A DNA stretch of 64,000 nt from SAR116 cluster alpha proteobacterium HIMB100 (GTDB taxonomy: Bacteria; Pseudomonadota; Alphaproteobacteria; Puniceispirillales; Puniceispirillaceae): contig AFXB01000010.1 in assembly GCA_000238815.2 (NCBI GenBank), positions 562,501-626,500 of the forward strand, written 5' to 3'. Positions within the stretch are counted from its first letter, which is position 1; each line of letters starts with the position of its first letter. Below, piece after piece: positions 48,812 to 58,298 of this stretch. The position numbers and the translations under genes are program-made. The notes under the pieces were generated by a model. That model had not been told where the DNA came from. It ran no database searches and was given only the letters and a program-made list of their open reading frames with translations.

Positions 48812-49711
48812 TTAAAAATTATCGTTCAGAATATGCGCCATAACCGCTTTTTGCGCATGCAGACGGTTTTCGGCCTCGTCAAACACAGCTGACTGCGGAC
48901 CGTCAATCACTTCTGCTGTGACTTCCTGTCCCCGAACGGCTGGCAAACAATGCAAAAATATCGCATCCGGCTGGGCCAGCTGCAGCAGAGATTGGGTTAC
49001 CTGAAACGGGTGCATGTCCTTCAGGCGGGTACCTTCATCATCTCCCATAGACACCCAGACATCAGTAACCAAGACGCTGGCGCCGCGTGCCGCTTCTTCA
49101 GCATCTTCGGTAATGATAATATTAGCGCCCTTTTCACGCGCCCAGGCAATCAGGGCTGCGGGCGGGCGATAGGCTTCCGGCCCGGCAAGGCGAAGTTCAA
49201 ACCCAAACAATGCTGCTGCCTCAATCCAGCTGTTTGCCACATTATTGCCATCACCGAACCAGACGACAATTTCATCTTCCAGCTGGCCATGCTGTTCAAG
49301 GATGGTTTGCAGATCTGCCATAATCTGGCACGGATGAGACAAATTCGTCAGCCCGTTAATAACAGGAACCGTCGCATGTTCAGCCAATTCGGTCACCGTT
49401 TCATGACGTAAGGCCCGGATCATAACCCCATCCAGATAACGAGACAGAACTTTGGCCGTGTCGGCGACCGTTTCGCCCCGGCCCAGCTGAAGATCGCTGG
49501 CCGCCAGTACCACGGGTATGCCACCCAGCTGAGAGATGCCGACTTCAAAAGAAACGCGTGTCCGGGTTGAGGGCTTTTCAAAAATCATTCCAATATGACT
49601 ACCAGACAGAGGCTTATCTGTATATGTGCCCGCCTTCATGTCCCGGGCAGTCTGCAGCATGGCAGCCAACCGGTCTTTATCGAAATCTTTGATATCCAGA
49701 AAATGTCGCAT
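48812..49711 (-). CDS. argF: Ornithine carbamoyltransferase
   Basis: 299 residues. It makes citrulline from ornithine and carbamoyl phosphate. The carbamoyl phosphate site FEKPSTRTRVSFE (about 49-61) and the ornithine site FLHCLPAVRGQEV (about 252-264) are both present, and HPCQIMADLQTI (about 126-137) lies between. It follows argD by 35 bases and precedes hslO by 34 bases, suggesting an argD-argF-hslO operon. Confidence 0.97.
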   Translation of the reverse strand: MRHFLDIKDFDKDRLAAMLQTARDMKAGTYTDKPLSGSHIGMIFEKPSTRTRVSFEVGISQLGGIPVVLAASDLQLGRGETVADTAKVLSRYLDGVMIRALRHETVTELAEHATVPVINGLTNLSHPCQIMADLQTILEQHGQLEDEIVVWFGDGNNVANSWIEAAALFGFELRLAGPEAYRPPAALIAWAREKGANIIITEDAEEAARGASVLVTDVWVSMGDDEGTRLKDMHPFQVTQSLLQLAQPDAIFLHCLPAVRGQEVTAEVIDGPQSAVFDEAENRLHAQKAVMAHILNDNF

Positions 49712-49745
49712 CTCAATAGTATCCTGTATTGACCATCCGTCTGGT

Positions 49746-50948
49746 TCAGGCAGTTTTCTGCTCAGAAAAACAGGCCTCCAGCGCAGAGCGTGCAGTCGCC
49801 AATTCTGTTTCGCTTATGGTCAGAGGCGGCAGTAATCGCAACACATTTTCAGCTGCCGGAACACATAACAGATGGCGTTCCCGCAATGCTGCTGTAACGT
49901 CACCGACGGCTAAATTGTCTGCCAGCCTGAGGCCACGCAACAAACCGCTGCCGCGCACCTCAACAATCTTGTCAGGATAGGCCGCCGCAAGCTCATGAAG
50001 ATGCTGGTCAAGCCTGTCTATCCGGGCCTGAACCGTCTGTAAAAATCCGTCTTCTTCCAGCCCGTCAAGAACAGCATTTGCCACCGCCATGGCCAGCGGA
50101 TTACCGCCAAAAGTAGAGCCGTGACTGCCTGGCCCCATCGCCTCGCCAATATCACGTCTGGCGATCACCGCCCCGACCGGGAAGCCGCCGCCAAGTCCTT
50201 TGGCCAAAACCACAAGGTCAGGCTGAATGTCGGTCGCCTGATACGCAAACAAATGCCCGGTCCGGCCCATACCGCTTTGGACCTCGTCAGCGATCACCAG
50301 ACAGCCAAATTCATCAGCTGCTTTACGCACCCCTTCCAGATACCCTTTCGGAGCAGCATTTGCCCCGCCTTCACCTTGTACAGGCTCGACCATAATCGCC
50401 GCAACCTCATCAGACAGCGCATCACGCAAACTGTTCAGATTGCCAAAAGGCACATGTTCAAAGCCTTCAGGCATCGGTCCGAACCCGTCTCTGAACAGGG
50501 GTTTATCAGTGGCGGCCAGCATTGCCAGCGTGCGGCCGTGGAAAGAGCCGCCTGCACAGATGATCTTATATCTTTGTTCACCTGACTGGCGGTTCTGGAA
50601 CCGACGCGCCATTTTCACAGCAGCTTCATTGGCTTCAGCTCCTGAATTACAGAAAAACACATGATCAAGTCCAGCATGCGCCGCCAGCCGTTCTGCCAAA
50701 CGTTCCTGTTCTGGTATCCGATACAGATTAGATGTATGCCACAACAGAGCTGCCTGGCTGTGTAATGCCTGAACCAAGCGCGGATGATTATGACCAAACA
50801 GATTGACCGCAATACCGGTTGCACAATCAAGATAGGCGGTATCATCAGCAGTGTAGAGCCAGCTGCCCTCACCGCGCACAAAGCTGAGGTCTGCACGCCC
50901 GTAAGTGGGCATCACCGCTGTGTCGGATAAAGGGCTTTGGATTGCCAT
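49746..50948 (-). CDS. argD: Acetylornithine aminotransferase
   Basis: 400 residues. A PLP enzyme that makes N-acetylornithine; in many bacteria it also acts in diaminopimelate synthesis. The PLP lysine is in VLAKGLGGGFPVGA (about 245-258), and GSFHGRTLAML and CNSGAEANEAAVKMAR are typical. Two ATG codons are candidates (50954 and 50948); GAGG is nine bases before the second and too close to the first. argJ, argF and argH are also in the window. Confidence 0.95.
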   Translation of the reverse strand: MAIQSPLSDTAVMPTYGRADLSFVRGEGSWLYTADDTAYLDCATGIAVNLFGHNHPRLVQALHSQAALLWHTSNLYRIPEQERLAERLAAHAGLDHVFFCNSGAEANEAAVKMARRFQNRQSGEQRYKIICAGGSFHGRTLAMLAATDKPLFRDGFGPMPEGFEHVPFGNLNSLRDALSDEVAAIMVEPVQGEGGANAAPKGYLEGVRKAADEFGCLVIADEVQSGMGRTGHLFAYQATDIQPDLVVLAKGLGGGFPVGAVIARRDIGEAMGPGSHGSTFGGNPLAMAVANAVLDGLEEDGFLQTVQARIDRLDQHLHELAAAYPDKIVEVRGSGLLRGLRLADNLAVGDVTAALRERHLLCVPAAENVLRLLPPLTISETELATARSALEACFSEQKTA

Positions 50949-51054
50949 GGTCATCTGCCTCAGCGTTAATCAGAAGAAAGCCGCAAGCTATGATACAAAA
51001 CTGCATTGCCTGTCAAGTAAATTCAGCTGTTCAGCTGCCGGTGAGGCGGGCTGA

Positions 51055-52188
51055 TTATCCCATATGAAAATGTTTCGCCAGCTTCAGCCCTTGCGACTGA
51101 TAGTTTGACCCAGACCCTTGTGCCCCATACAGATATTCAGGTGCTGCGGCCATTGGCTCATAAACCAGCCTGCAGGCCACCTGGCCCTGTTCAATCAGAA
51201 ATGGTACATCATGAGATCGCACCTCAAGAACCGCTCTGGTTGGTGTGGCCCCGATCGCACTTACCCCAAAACCGGGATCAAAAAATCCCGCATAATGCGC
51301 ACGGAATTCGCCAACACGTGTATCATAAGCCCGCATTTCAGCTGCAAAAGCAGACGGTACCGTTACAAATTCACGGCTGGCCAGAATGTAAAATTCATCT
51401 GGATTCAGAACCAAGCCGCCCTTTGATAAATCATCCACAGTGACGGCTTCCCAAAACCGGTTCGCAGGCTGACCACCAGCCACATCAACATCAACTAGCC
51501 CGGCATGTTTTCGGGCCCGCCAGCCAACCAGCTCTGTGCCTGGCTGCGGGGTCAGATTCACAGACAACCCGATACCGTCCTGAATTGAAATCTGTGTTTT
51601 GTCATCAAACTGGACAATTTTCTGGGCCTGCTGCAAATCAGCAAGTTCAGAATCATTCAGGCTTTCCTGTCCCCGGCGCAGACGCAACTGGGATAACCGG
51701 CTACCCTGCCTGACTTTGACAGAAAATGTCCGCGGGGAAATTTCGGCATAAAGCGGACCACTATAGCCTTTGGCAACAGCCTCAAATTCAACGGCCCCGT
51801 CAGTGATCAGACGGGTGAACACATCGAGGCGCCCGGTAGAGCTTTTTGGATTTGCCAGCGCAGATAAACTGTCCGGCAAAGCCAGACGTTCCTGCAGCTC
51901 AACGATATAGACGCAGCCTGTTTCCATCACTGCGCCTTCTGTCAGGTCCAGCTCATACATGGCAAATTTTTCAATTTTATCCTGAACCGTCTGGTTCATG
52001 CCGGGCAAAAATGAGGCCTGAATCCGCCAGGCCCGGTGGCCCAGCCGCAAATCCAGACTGGCTGGTTGTATCTGGCCATCAGCCAAATCGGTCTGAGACG
52101 AAATATAGCCTTTGGCAAAGCAGGTCTGTAATTCTTGTACAGGCAGAATACCGTTCGCAGTCGCCAGATTCGGATCAGTCTGTTTCAC
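51055..52188 (-). CDS. dcd: 2'-Deoxycytidine 5'-triphosphate deaminase (long form)
   Basis: 377 residues, about twice the length of E. coli Dcd. This is the tandem DCD family known in alphaproteobacteria: the N-terminal half has GYISSQTDLADGQIQPASLDLRLG, NPKSSTGRLDVFTRL and the C-terminal half DPGFGVSAIGATPTRAVLEVRSHDVPFLIEQGQ (given in parts). It makes dUTP from dCTP for thymidylate synthesis. The start is GTG 52188 with GAGG nine bases upstream; ATG candidates are absent nearby. Confidence 0.85.
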   Translation of the reverse strand: MKQTDPNLATANGILPVQELQTCFAKGYISSQTDLADGQIQPASLDLRLGHRAWRIQASFLPGMNQTVQDKIEKFAMYELDLTEGAVMETGCVYIVELQERLALPDSLSALANPKSSTGRLDVFTRLITDGAVEFEAVAKGYSGPLYAEISPRTFSVKVRQGSRLSQLRLRRGQESLNDSELADLQQAQKIVQFDDKTQISIQDGIGLSVNLTPQPGTELVGWRARKHAGLVDVDVAGGQPANRFWEAVTVDDLSKGGLVLNPDEFYILASREFVTVPSAFAAEMRAYDTRVGEFRAHYAGFFDPGFGVSAIGATPTRAVLEVRSHDVPFLIEQGQVACRLVYEPMAAAPEYLYGAQGSGSNYQSQGLKLAKHFHMG

Positions 52189-52238
52189 GTGCTTCGCCCT
52201 CTTTTTTTTGCGCAGTTATCCAGCTGCGATACCCGAGA

Positions 52239-53057
52239 TTAGCTTTTCAAACGGAATCCGGACGATAAAATCTTGTAACACAGCACAGCCAGACAAACAT
52301 TAATCGTCAGCGTTACCAGAACAGATGTCAGCAGGTGACCGTCTATCAGTCCCGTCATTCCATATCGGAATCCGTCTATTATCATGAAAAATGGGTTCAG
52401 ACCAGCGATTGTGTCAAACGGCGCAGGCAGACGGTCGATTGAATAAAATGTCCCAGACAAAAACGCCAAAGGCTGAACCACAAAATTAGTGATTGCGGAT
52501 AAATGGTCGAATTTACGTGCCCAAATCCCGGCAATCAGGCCAGCTATCGCCATAACGCTGGCCCCGAGCAACAAAAACACCGCAGCCATAATCAGGTCAG
52601 GCGGCAGAATGATCGCATCAAAAAACCAGAAGGTCACAATACAGACAAATGCGACAAGAACACCTCGTGTAATGGCCGCTGCCACCATTGCTGTCAGCAG
52701 CTCGCCCGGACCCAGAGGCGGCATCAGCAAATCAACAATATTACCTTGGACTTTCGCACTGGTAATTGAAGAGGAGGTATTCGCAAAAGCATTCTGCAAC
52801 ACCGTCATCATGACCAATCCTGGGGCAAGAAACTGAACAAAGCTGTTACCTGCCCCAAGGCCTGCACGTTCACCAACAGCAACGGCAAAAACCATCATAA
52901 ACAAAACAGCTGTGACAACAGGCCCAAGCAATGTCTGGGTCGGCACATTCATAAATCGGCGTACCTCTTTCAAATAGAGCGTTTGCAGACCCACCCAATT
53001 CACCCCTGAGATGCGAAGCGGGCGACGAAGAGAAGGATTATAGGGTGTGCGCGGCAT
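52239..53057 (-). CDS. ABC-2 type transporter permease
   Basis: 272 residues from ATG 53057, or 299 if the ATG at 53138 is used. Six hydrophobic segments with a PVVTAVLFMMVFAVAVG first helix and a SGTFYSIDRLPAPFDTIAGLNPFF motif near the fifth are typical of the YadH/NodJ-like ABC-2 family that exports polysaccharides or drugs. No ATPase gene is next to it here, which is odd. It is divergent from recX. Confidence 0.85.
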   Translation of the reverse strand: MPRTPYNPSLRRPLRISGVNWVGLQTLYLKEVRRFMNVPTQTLLGPVVTAVLFMMVFAVAVGERAGLGAGNSFVQFLAPGLVMMTVLQNAFANTSSSITSAKVQGNIVDLLMPPLGPGELLTAMVAAAITRGVLVAFVCIVTFWFFDAIILPPDLIMAAVFLLLGASVMAIAGLIAGIWARKFDHLSAITNFVVQPLAFLSGTFYSIDRLPAPFDTIAGLNPFFMIIDGFRYGMTGLIDGHLLTSVLVTLTINVCLAVLCYKILSSGFRLKS

Positions 53058-53182
53058 AACAAGAGCTACCTGATGGTCTGAGGGGGGGGCATTAGACAAA
53101 TTTACCTGTTCTCTGCTAGACAAATAGGGTGCCTGCATTCAAAACACAACCCGCAGAGCCGCTATGGCGACAGGACAGGTCC

Positions 53183-53797
53183 ATGACAACAAAAACATCT
53201 GAACCCCCTGTTGGCGAACGATCTGTTGTCAGCCCGTCTGCAGACAAAATCAAAAAGAGGCTGACCAATAAAGCACTGCATTACCTGGGCCGCTATGCCA
53301 CGACATCAGCCCAGCTTGAAGCGGTGTTGCGCAAGTTTGCCGGGCGGAAGTTGGAACAGGCCGATCCCATAATGCTGGATCAGGGCATCAAAGATGTGAT
53401 CGAAAGCTGTATCCGGCTGGGTTATATTGATGATACCGCCTTTATCCGAAGCCAGTTCAGGCAGGGCTTGCGAAGGGGACATTCACAAAAACGCATTTTG
53501 CTGAAGCTTGCGCAAAAAGGGATCAGCCGCGATCTGGCGCTGGCTGTTTTGCAAGAAAGTGATGATGATATTGGACCAGATGAACAATCCGAGCTAGCGG
53601 CAGCGCTGATTTACGCCCGCAAAAAATCAGTTGGGCCATTCGCCTGTCCGCCGCCCAGCTGTCCGGAAGACAGACAAAAACATATGGGGCGGCTGGCCCG
53701 AAACGGATTCAGCTTTGATGTGGTCCGCAAAGTGATGGACCTCAGCTCAAGCGAGGATGCAGACATCCTGCTTGATGCAGTCTATCCACACAGGTAG
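53183..53797 (+). CDS. recX: RecX family regulatory protein
   Basis: 204 residues from ATG 53183 (a GTG at 53129 is an alternative). The three-helix repeats of RecX are visible: ALHYLGRYATTSAQLEAVLRKFA, then IRLGYIDDTAFIRSQFRQGLRRGHSQKRI. RecX modulates RecA filaments. recA itself is not in the window. The family assignment is good but the N-terminal 35 residues are variable. Confidence 0.82.
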   Translation: MTTKTSEPPVGERSVVSPSADKIKKRLTNKALHYLGRYATTSAQLEAVLRKFAGRKLEQADPIMLDQGIKDVIESCIRLGYIDDTAFIRSQFRQGLRRGHSQKRILLKLAQKGISRDLALAVLQESDDDIGPDEQSELAAALIYARKKSVGPFACPPPSCPEDRQKHMGRLARNGFSFDVVRKVMDLSSSEDADILLDAVYPHR

Positions 53798-53955
53798 TTC
53801 TGTTCAGCCCTGATCCAGAAAATCTGCCTTCTGTCTTTTCATTTTTATCCAATCTGCGTAAAACAGAAGCCATATTTTAGAGATCGACACCTGAAATCGG
53901 GTACGTAACGAGGCCGCAGAGAAGACCGGCCTCAATCGGGACCAGGGGGAACCAA

Positions 53956-55899
53956 ATGAGTGAGAACAGAACTTTCCCGCCATCAGCTGAGCTGGCTGCA
54001 CAGGCAAATATTAATGCAGACGGTTATCAAACTGCTTATGCGCAGTCACTTTCAGATAATGAGGCATTCTGGGCCGAACATGGCAAACGGATTGACTGGA
54101 TAAAGCCTTATACAAAAATATCAGATGTCAGCTACACCAAGTCAGATGTGCATATCAAATGGTATGAAGATGGCACCTTAAACGCATCGGCCAATTGCCT
54201 GGACCGGCATCTGGCCACAAAGGGCGATCAGACAGCCATTTTATGGGAAGGTGACGATCCGGCAGATGCCAAACACATCACCTATGCCGAATTACATGAA
54301 GAGGTATGCAGGTTTGCCAACGCGCTGAAAGCCAGAGGTGTGAAAAAAGGAGACCGGGTCACCATTTATATGCCTATGGTCCCTGAAGCCGCGGTGGCCA
54401 TGCTGGCCTGTACCCGTATCGGCGCAATTCATTCTGTGGTCTTTGGCGGCTTTTCACCTGACGCGCTTGCAGGACGGATCCAGGATTGTGCGTCAACTGT
54501 TGTCATTACAGCTGATGAAGGTATCCGCGGTGGCCGGCCGATTCCGCTGAAAGCAAATACAGACAAAGCACTGGCCTCTTGTCCTGACTGCACGACTTGT
54601 TTTGTGGTGCGGCGCACGGGTGCCGATATTGCCTGGCAGGACGGACGCGATGTCTGGTATCACGAGGCTGTTGCGGCCGCAGATGCAAACTGTCCGCCTG
54701 AGGAGATGAATGCTGAAGACCCAATGTTTATTTTATATACATCAGGGTCAACAGGAAAGCCGAAAGGGGTTCTGCATACAACTGGCGGCTATATGGTTTA
54801 TGCCTCTATGACCCATCATTATGTGTTTGATTATCAAGACGGTGATGTTTATTGGTGCACCGCTGATGTGGGCTGGGTAACCGGACACAGCTATATCCTT
54901 TATGGGCCGCTGGCAAATGGGGCCACAACATTGATGTTTGAAGGGGTGCCGACCTATCCTGATTCAGGCCGCTTCTGGCAGGTTGTTGAAAAACATAAAG
55001 TATCTATCTTCTACACCGCACCAACCGCTATCCGGGCGCTGATGCGTGAAGGGGACGAGCCCGTGAAAAAATGGGATCGCAGCTCTTTACGTCTGCTGGG
55101 GTCTGTTGGTGAGCCGATCAACCCTGAAGCCTGGATGTGGTATCATGAGGTGGTAGGCGAAAAACGCTGTCCGATTGTTGACACCTGGTGGCAGACCGAA
55201 ACCGGCGGTATTTTGATCACACCACTGCCCGGCGCCACAACAACAAAACCAGGCTCTGCAACCCTGCCTTTCTTTGGCATTGAACCGGTACTGGTCGACA
55301 ATGAAAATAATGTGCTGACAGGCGCTGCCGAGGGCAATTTATGTATCAACCAATCCTGGCCAGGTCAGATGCGCTCTGTTTATGGCGATCACCAGCGTTT
55401 TATTGATACCTATTTTTCAACCTTCGAAGGGCGGTATTTTTCAGGTGACGGGGCCCGGCGAGATGAAGATGGCTATTATTGGATTACCGGCCGTGTTGAT
55501 GATGTGCTGAATGTATCAGGTCACAGAATGGGGACAGCTGAGATCGAATCAGCGCTTGTAGCGCATCCTAAAGTTGCTGAAGCCGCGATCGTGGGTTATC
55601 CCCACGACATCAAGGGACAGGGTATCTATGCCTATGTAACGCTGAATGTTGGTGAGGAGCCGTCAGAGGCATTGCACACCGCATTGCGGCAATGGGTCAG
55701 ACAAGAAATTGGCCCTATCGCCAGCCCTGATCTGCTGCAATGGGCACCAGGTCTGCCAAAGACACGTTCAGGTAAAATTATGCGCAGGATTTTGCGGAAA
55801 ATCGCTGCAGATGACTTTGCTGAATTAGGCGACACCTCAACCTTGGCAGACCCGTCTGTTGTCGATGATCTGATCGAAAACAGACAAAATAAAACCTGA
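53956..55899 (+). CDS. acs: Acetyl-CoA synthetase (AMP-forming)
   Basis: 647 residues. It activates acetate to acetyl-CoA via acetyl-AMP. The ANL core motifs are all present: [18 protein letters not shown] (about 259-276), [10 protein letters not shown] (about 409-418), [17 protein letters not shown] (about 512-528) and the acetylation lysine in TRSGKIMRR (about 604-612). A strong GGGGGA site precedes ATG 53956. A hairpin lies 39 bases after the stop. Confidence 0.97.
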   Translation: MSENRTFPPSAELAAQANINADGYQTAYAQSLSDNEAFWAEHGKRIDWIKPYTKISDVSYTKSDVHIKWYEDGTLNASANCLDRHLATKGDQTAILWEGDDPADAKHITYAELHEEVCRFANALKARGVKKGDRVTIYMPMVPEAAVAMLACTRIGAIHSVVFGGFSPDALAGRIQDCASTVVITADEGIRGGRPIPLKANTDKALASCPDCTTCFVVRRTGADIAWQDGRDVWYHEAVAAADANCPPEEMNAEDPMFILYTSGSTGKPKGVLHTTGGYMVYASMTHHYVFDYQDGDVYWCTADVGWVTGHSYILYGPLANGATTLMFEGVPTYPDSGRFWQVVEKHKVSIFYTAPTAIRALMREGDEPVKKWDRSSLRLLGSVGEPINPEAWMWYHEVVGEKRCPIVDTWWQTETGGILITPLPGATTTKPGSATLPFFGIEPVLVDNENNVLTGAAEGNLCINQSWPGQMRSVYGDHQRFIDTYFSTFEGRYFSGDGARRDEDGYYWITGRVDDVLNVSGHRMGTAEIESALVAHPKVAEAAIVGYPHDIKGQGIYAYVTLNVGEEPSEALHTALRQWVRQEIGPIASPDLLQWAPGLPKTRSGKIMRRILRKIAADDFAELGDTSTLADPSVVDDLIENRQNKT

Positions 55900-55937
55900 T
55901 CTGAAAAGACCGAATAAAGCTGATTGCCTTAGGTTAT

Positions 55938-55966
55938 GGCCTGACTGTCTTTTCGGCGGTCAGGCC
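55938..55966. terminator. Inverted repeat between acs and the LuxR-type gene, probable terminator
   Basis: GGCCTGAC (55938-55945) pairs with GTCAGGCC (55959-55966) across a 13-base loop. A short TTTT follows nine bases later on the plus strand. The T tract is poor, so termination of acs is likely but not certain. Confidence 0.45.
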
Positions 55967-55975
55967 AATTCAGTT

Positions 55976-56377
55976 TTAAGCAGAGACGCTGTAGTCGTCA
56001 GCCAGTCCAAGTTCTATCGCACGGCATACAGCATGTGTCCTGTTCCGCGCACCAAGCTTTGATCGCAGATTTTTCAGATGATGCTTGATGGTCACCTCAC
56101 TCAGGCCATAAGCAATAGCGATTTCCTTATTTGATTTTCCTGATAAAGGCCCGTTAAGGACATCACGTCCACGCCCGGTCAGCCACCCACCATGATTAAG
56201 GCCGGGTTGTTCTTCCTGATCGAATATTTCCGCTGGCACATATTGCTCGCCAACATGCAGCAACATAAACGCCGCCAAAAGCGCGTCAGCACTTAAAGAA
56301 TAAGTCAGATAGCCTGACGCCCCCGCCGCCACCGCCCAGACATCCTGCAAGTCCGCTTGCAGATAACAGCACACCAA
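55976..56377 (-). CDS. LuxR/NarL-type HTH regulator with truncated receiver domain
   Basis: 133 residues. The C-terminal GerE/LuxR helix-turn-helix (about 66-128) is complete, with KSNKEIAIAYGLSEVTIKHH, though the usual R-E of the first helix reads R-G. The N-terminal part AAGASGYLTYSLSADALLAA matches only the last strand and helix of a NarL-type receiver, so the phosphorylation Asp and most of the receiver are missing. The only starts are TTG 56377 or the next GTG, directly after an in-frame TGA. It may be a remnant, a decayed gene or a constitutive regulator. Targets unknown. Confidence 0.65.
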   Translation of the reverse strand: MVCCYLQADLQDVWAVAAGASGYLTYSLSADALLAAFMLLHVGEQYVPAEIFDQEEQPGLNHGGWLTGRGRDVLNGPLSGKSNKEIAIAYGLSEVTIKHHLKNLRSKLGARNRTHAVCRAIELGLADDYSVSA

Positions 56378-56708
56378 TCAACTTTATGCGTCTCAACCCA
56401 GAATTTTTCACAGTTTTTTCCTTTATTAGGTGTAATGAAAACAGTGTTAAATTTATTAATTATTTCTAAATTAATTTAGTTGGCCAGAATGGTCAGCTGA
56501 TGTCCTGCCAAGGGTGCTGATCATCTGTTTGGCTTATTCGTTCAGCGCAAAACTGTTCGCATAAACCAGCAAGGGTATGTGTTGTCATTTGACGCCGAAC
56601 AGATTATTGTGTGACCACCGCTGGATGAACCCATCGCAGGCCTGCAAACAGACAAGGTCAGGCCGTTATAGCGGATGCCTTTTAAACAACATAAGTGGTG
56701 GCTGAGTG
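56378..56708. other. 331-base intergenic region, AT-rich at its left end
   Basis: The part 56425-56480 is markedly AT-rich (TTAAATTTATTAATTATT). I see no coding frame, no RNA gene and no missing receiver-domain sequence for the truncated regulator. It may carry the divergent promoters of the regulator and yggT. Confidence 0.5.
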
Positions 56709-56987
56709 ATGACCGCTGTTCTGATCCTGATAGATAATATTGTTGATATCTACATTTTCACACTATTGGCCTATGTCATTGCCAGCTGGCTGGTGGCCTT
56801 CAGGATTATCAATCCCTGGCAGCCCTTCGTGCGGTGGCTGCTTCAAGCCCTTGGTCGCCTTCATGAACCTTTGCTGGGCCGTATACGGTCTGTTCTGCCG
56901 GATTTGGGGGGTATTGATATCAGTCCGATCATTGTTCTGCTTGCGGTCCAGTTTGCCCGTAACCTGCTGTTCGAATATGTAGCGTAA
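56709..56987 (+). CDS. YggT family membrane protein
   Basis: 92 residues from ATG 56709. Two hydrophobic segments (about 5-28 and 66-88) with the family motif NPWQPFVRWLLQALGRLHEPLLGRIRSVLP between them (given here in parts: NPWQPFVRWL; HEPLLGRIRSVLP). In E. coli the relative is linked to osmotic or potassium-related growth, function not settled. A GTG three bases upstream is an alternative start. In related genomes a DUF167 gene often follows; here folD follows directly. Confidence 0.9.
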   Translation: MTAVLILIDNIVDIYIFTLLAYVIASWLVAFRIINPWQPFVRWLLQALGRLHEPLLGRIRSVLPDLGGIDISPIIVLLAVQFARNLLFEYVA

Positions 56988-57023
56988 TGGGTCGCCTTCA
57001 GCCAATTATTGACCACCAGACCA

Positions 57024-57059
57024 GCGCATGATGCGCCGACTGGTTGGATGCGACCAGTC
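57024..57059 (+). repeat. Two adjacent inverted repeats in the folD leader
   Basis: GCGCATGATGCGC (57024-57036) is a perfect 13-base palindrome around a central G, followed at once by GACTGGT-N8-ACCAGTC (57038-57059). No T tract follows. They lie 28 bases before the folD ATG and may form RNA structure or protein sites. Confidence 0.5.
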
Positions 57060-57086
57060 TGAATCAAACAGGGGGATGCCGGCATC

Positions 57087-57989
57087 ATGAGCGCACATCT
57101 TATTGACGGAAAGGGCTTTGCTGTTGGCCTGGTAGATAAAATAGCAGCTTCAGTAGCAGAACTGAAATCTGTATATCAGGTCACGCCATGCCTGGCAGTG
57201 GTTCTGGTTGGTGAAGACCCGGCCAGCCAGGTCTATGTGCGCAATAAAGGAGAGCGGACCAGAGCCGCAGGCATGACATCGATTGAACATCGCCTGCCCG
57301 CAGACACCTCTGAAGAGACGCTGTTGGCGTTAATTGATGAAATGAATAAAGATGCTGACATTGACGGTATTCTGGTTCAATTGCCCTTGCCTGATCAAAT
57401 TGACGAAGCAGCCGTGATTCAAGCGATTGCTCCTGAAAAAGATGTTGATGGCTTCCATGTTGTTAATGCCGGTCTTCTGGCTACTGGTCAGAACGGGCTG
57501 GTGCCATGCACACCGCTGGGCTGTCTGTTGTTGTTGCAGGATTATCTTGGCGATCTGTCCGGGGCCAATGCTGTTGTTCTCGGCCGTTCCAATATTGTCG
57601 GCAAACCAATGGCCCAGCTGTTAACATCAGCACATGCAACTGTGACAATCGCCCATTCACGGACACGTGATCTGCCTGCTATCTGTCGTCAGGCTGAAAT
57701 TCTGGTTGCTGCTGTCGGGCGGCCGGAAATGGTCACAGGTGACTGGATTAAACCAGGGGCCACGGTGATTGATGTGGGCATCAACCGGGTAGCTGCACCT
57801 GAACGCGGGGATGGAAAATTCAGGCTGACAGGTGATGTTGATTTTGTCTCAGCCGCAAAAGTTGCCGGTGCCATTACCCCTGTACCCGGCGGGGTCGGCC
57901 CAATGACAATTGCCTGCTTGCTTAGAAATACTCTTGTTGCCGGGTGTCGCCGCCGAAATATCGCCCTAGATGGATATGAGAACAGCTGA
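57087..57989 (+). CDS. folD: Bifunctional methylenetetrahydrofolate dehydrogenase / methenyltetrahydrofolate cyclohydrolase
   Basis: 300 residues. It interconverts one-carbon units on tetrahydrofolate. The catalytic Lys region is [17 protein letters not shown] (about 48-64, with Lys56), and GILVQLPLP, the NADP-binding [14 protein letters not shown] and the ending [19 protein letters not shown] are all present. A GGGGGATG stretch precedes ATG 57087. folE is also in the window. Confidence 0.97.
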   Translation: MSAHLIDGKGFAVGLVDKIAASVAELKSVYQVTPCLAVVLVGEDPASQVYVRNKGERTRAAGMTSIEHRLPADTSEETLLALIDEMNKDADIDGILVQLPLPDQIDEAAVIQAIAPEKDVDGFHVVNAGLLATGQNGLVPCTPLGCLLLLQDYLGDLSGANAVVLGRSNIVGKPMAQLLTSAHATVTIAHSRTRDLPAICRQAEILVAAVGRPEMVTGDWIKPGATVIDVGINRVAAPERGDGKFRLTGDVDFVSAAKVAGAITPVPGGVGPMTIACLLRNTLVAGCRRRNIALDGYENS

Positions 57990-58034
57990 ACATAACCAGC
58001 TGTATGACGTGTCGGTGGTGAAAGGATAAGCGTT

Positions 58035-58256
58035 ATGAATGCGTTTTCTGTATCTGAATTCGGTTGGTCCGAAATTGTGATGGTCGTCGGGCTGGCCGGT
58101 GTCGCTGGCATCTTATTTTGGGGCGTAATTACAATGGGCCGCGGCGGTGCATATAATAAGAGTCAATCCAACAAGATTATGCGTTATCGTATTATCGCGC
58201 AGGCAGTTGTTCTGCTGGTTTTTCTCACCTTATTATGGCTGAAACGCGAAGCCTGA
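58035..58256 (+). CDS. HIG1-like twin-transmembrane small protein
   Basis: 73 residues. Two membrane helices (about 13-33 and 51-68) flank a basic loop with SNKIMRYRIIAQAVVLL, which matches the HIG1 hypoxia-induced domain in which an R-x-R-x-x-x-Q pattern is kept. Such proteins are linked to cytochrome oxidase in mitochondria; role here unknown. A strong AAAGGAT site precedes ATG 58035. It lies just before the adenosyltransferase gene, a pairing common in alphaproteobacteria. Confidence 0.8.
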   Translation: MNAFSVSEFGWSEIVMVVGLAGVAGILFWGVITMGRGGAYNKSQSNKIMRYRIIAQAVVLLVFLTLLWLKREA

Positions 58257-58298
58257 GATGAGCCCATATAACAACAGGAACAAACAGGCGGTTTAACC

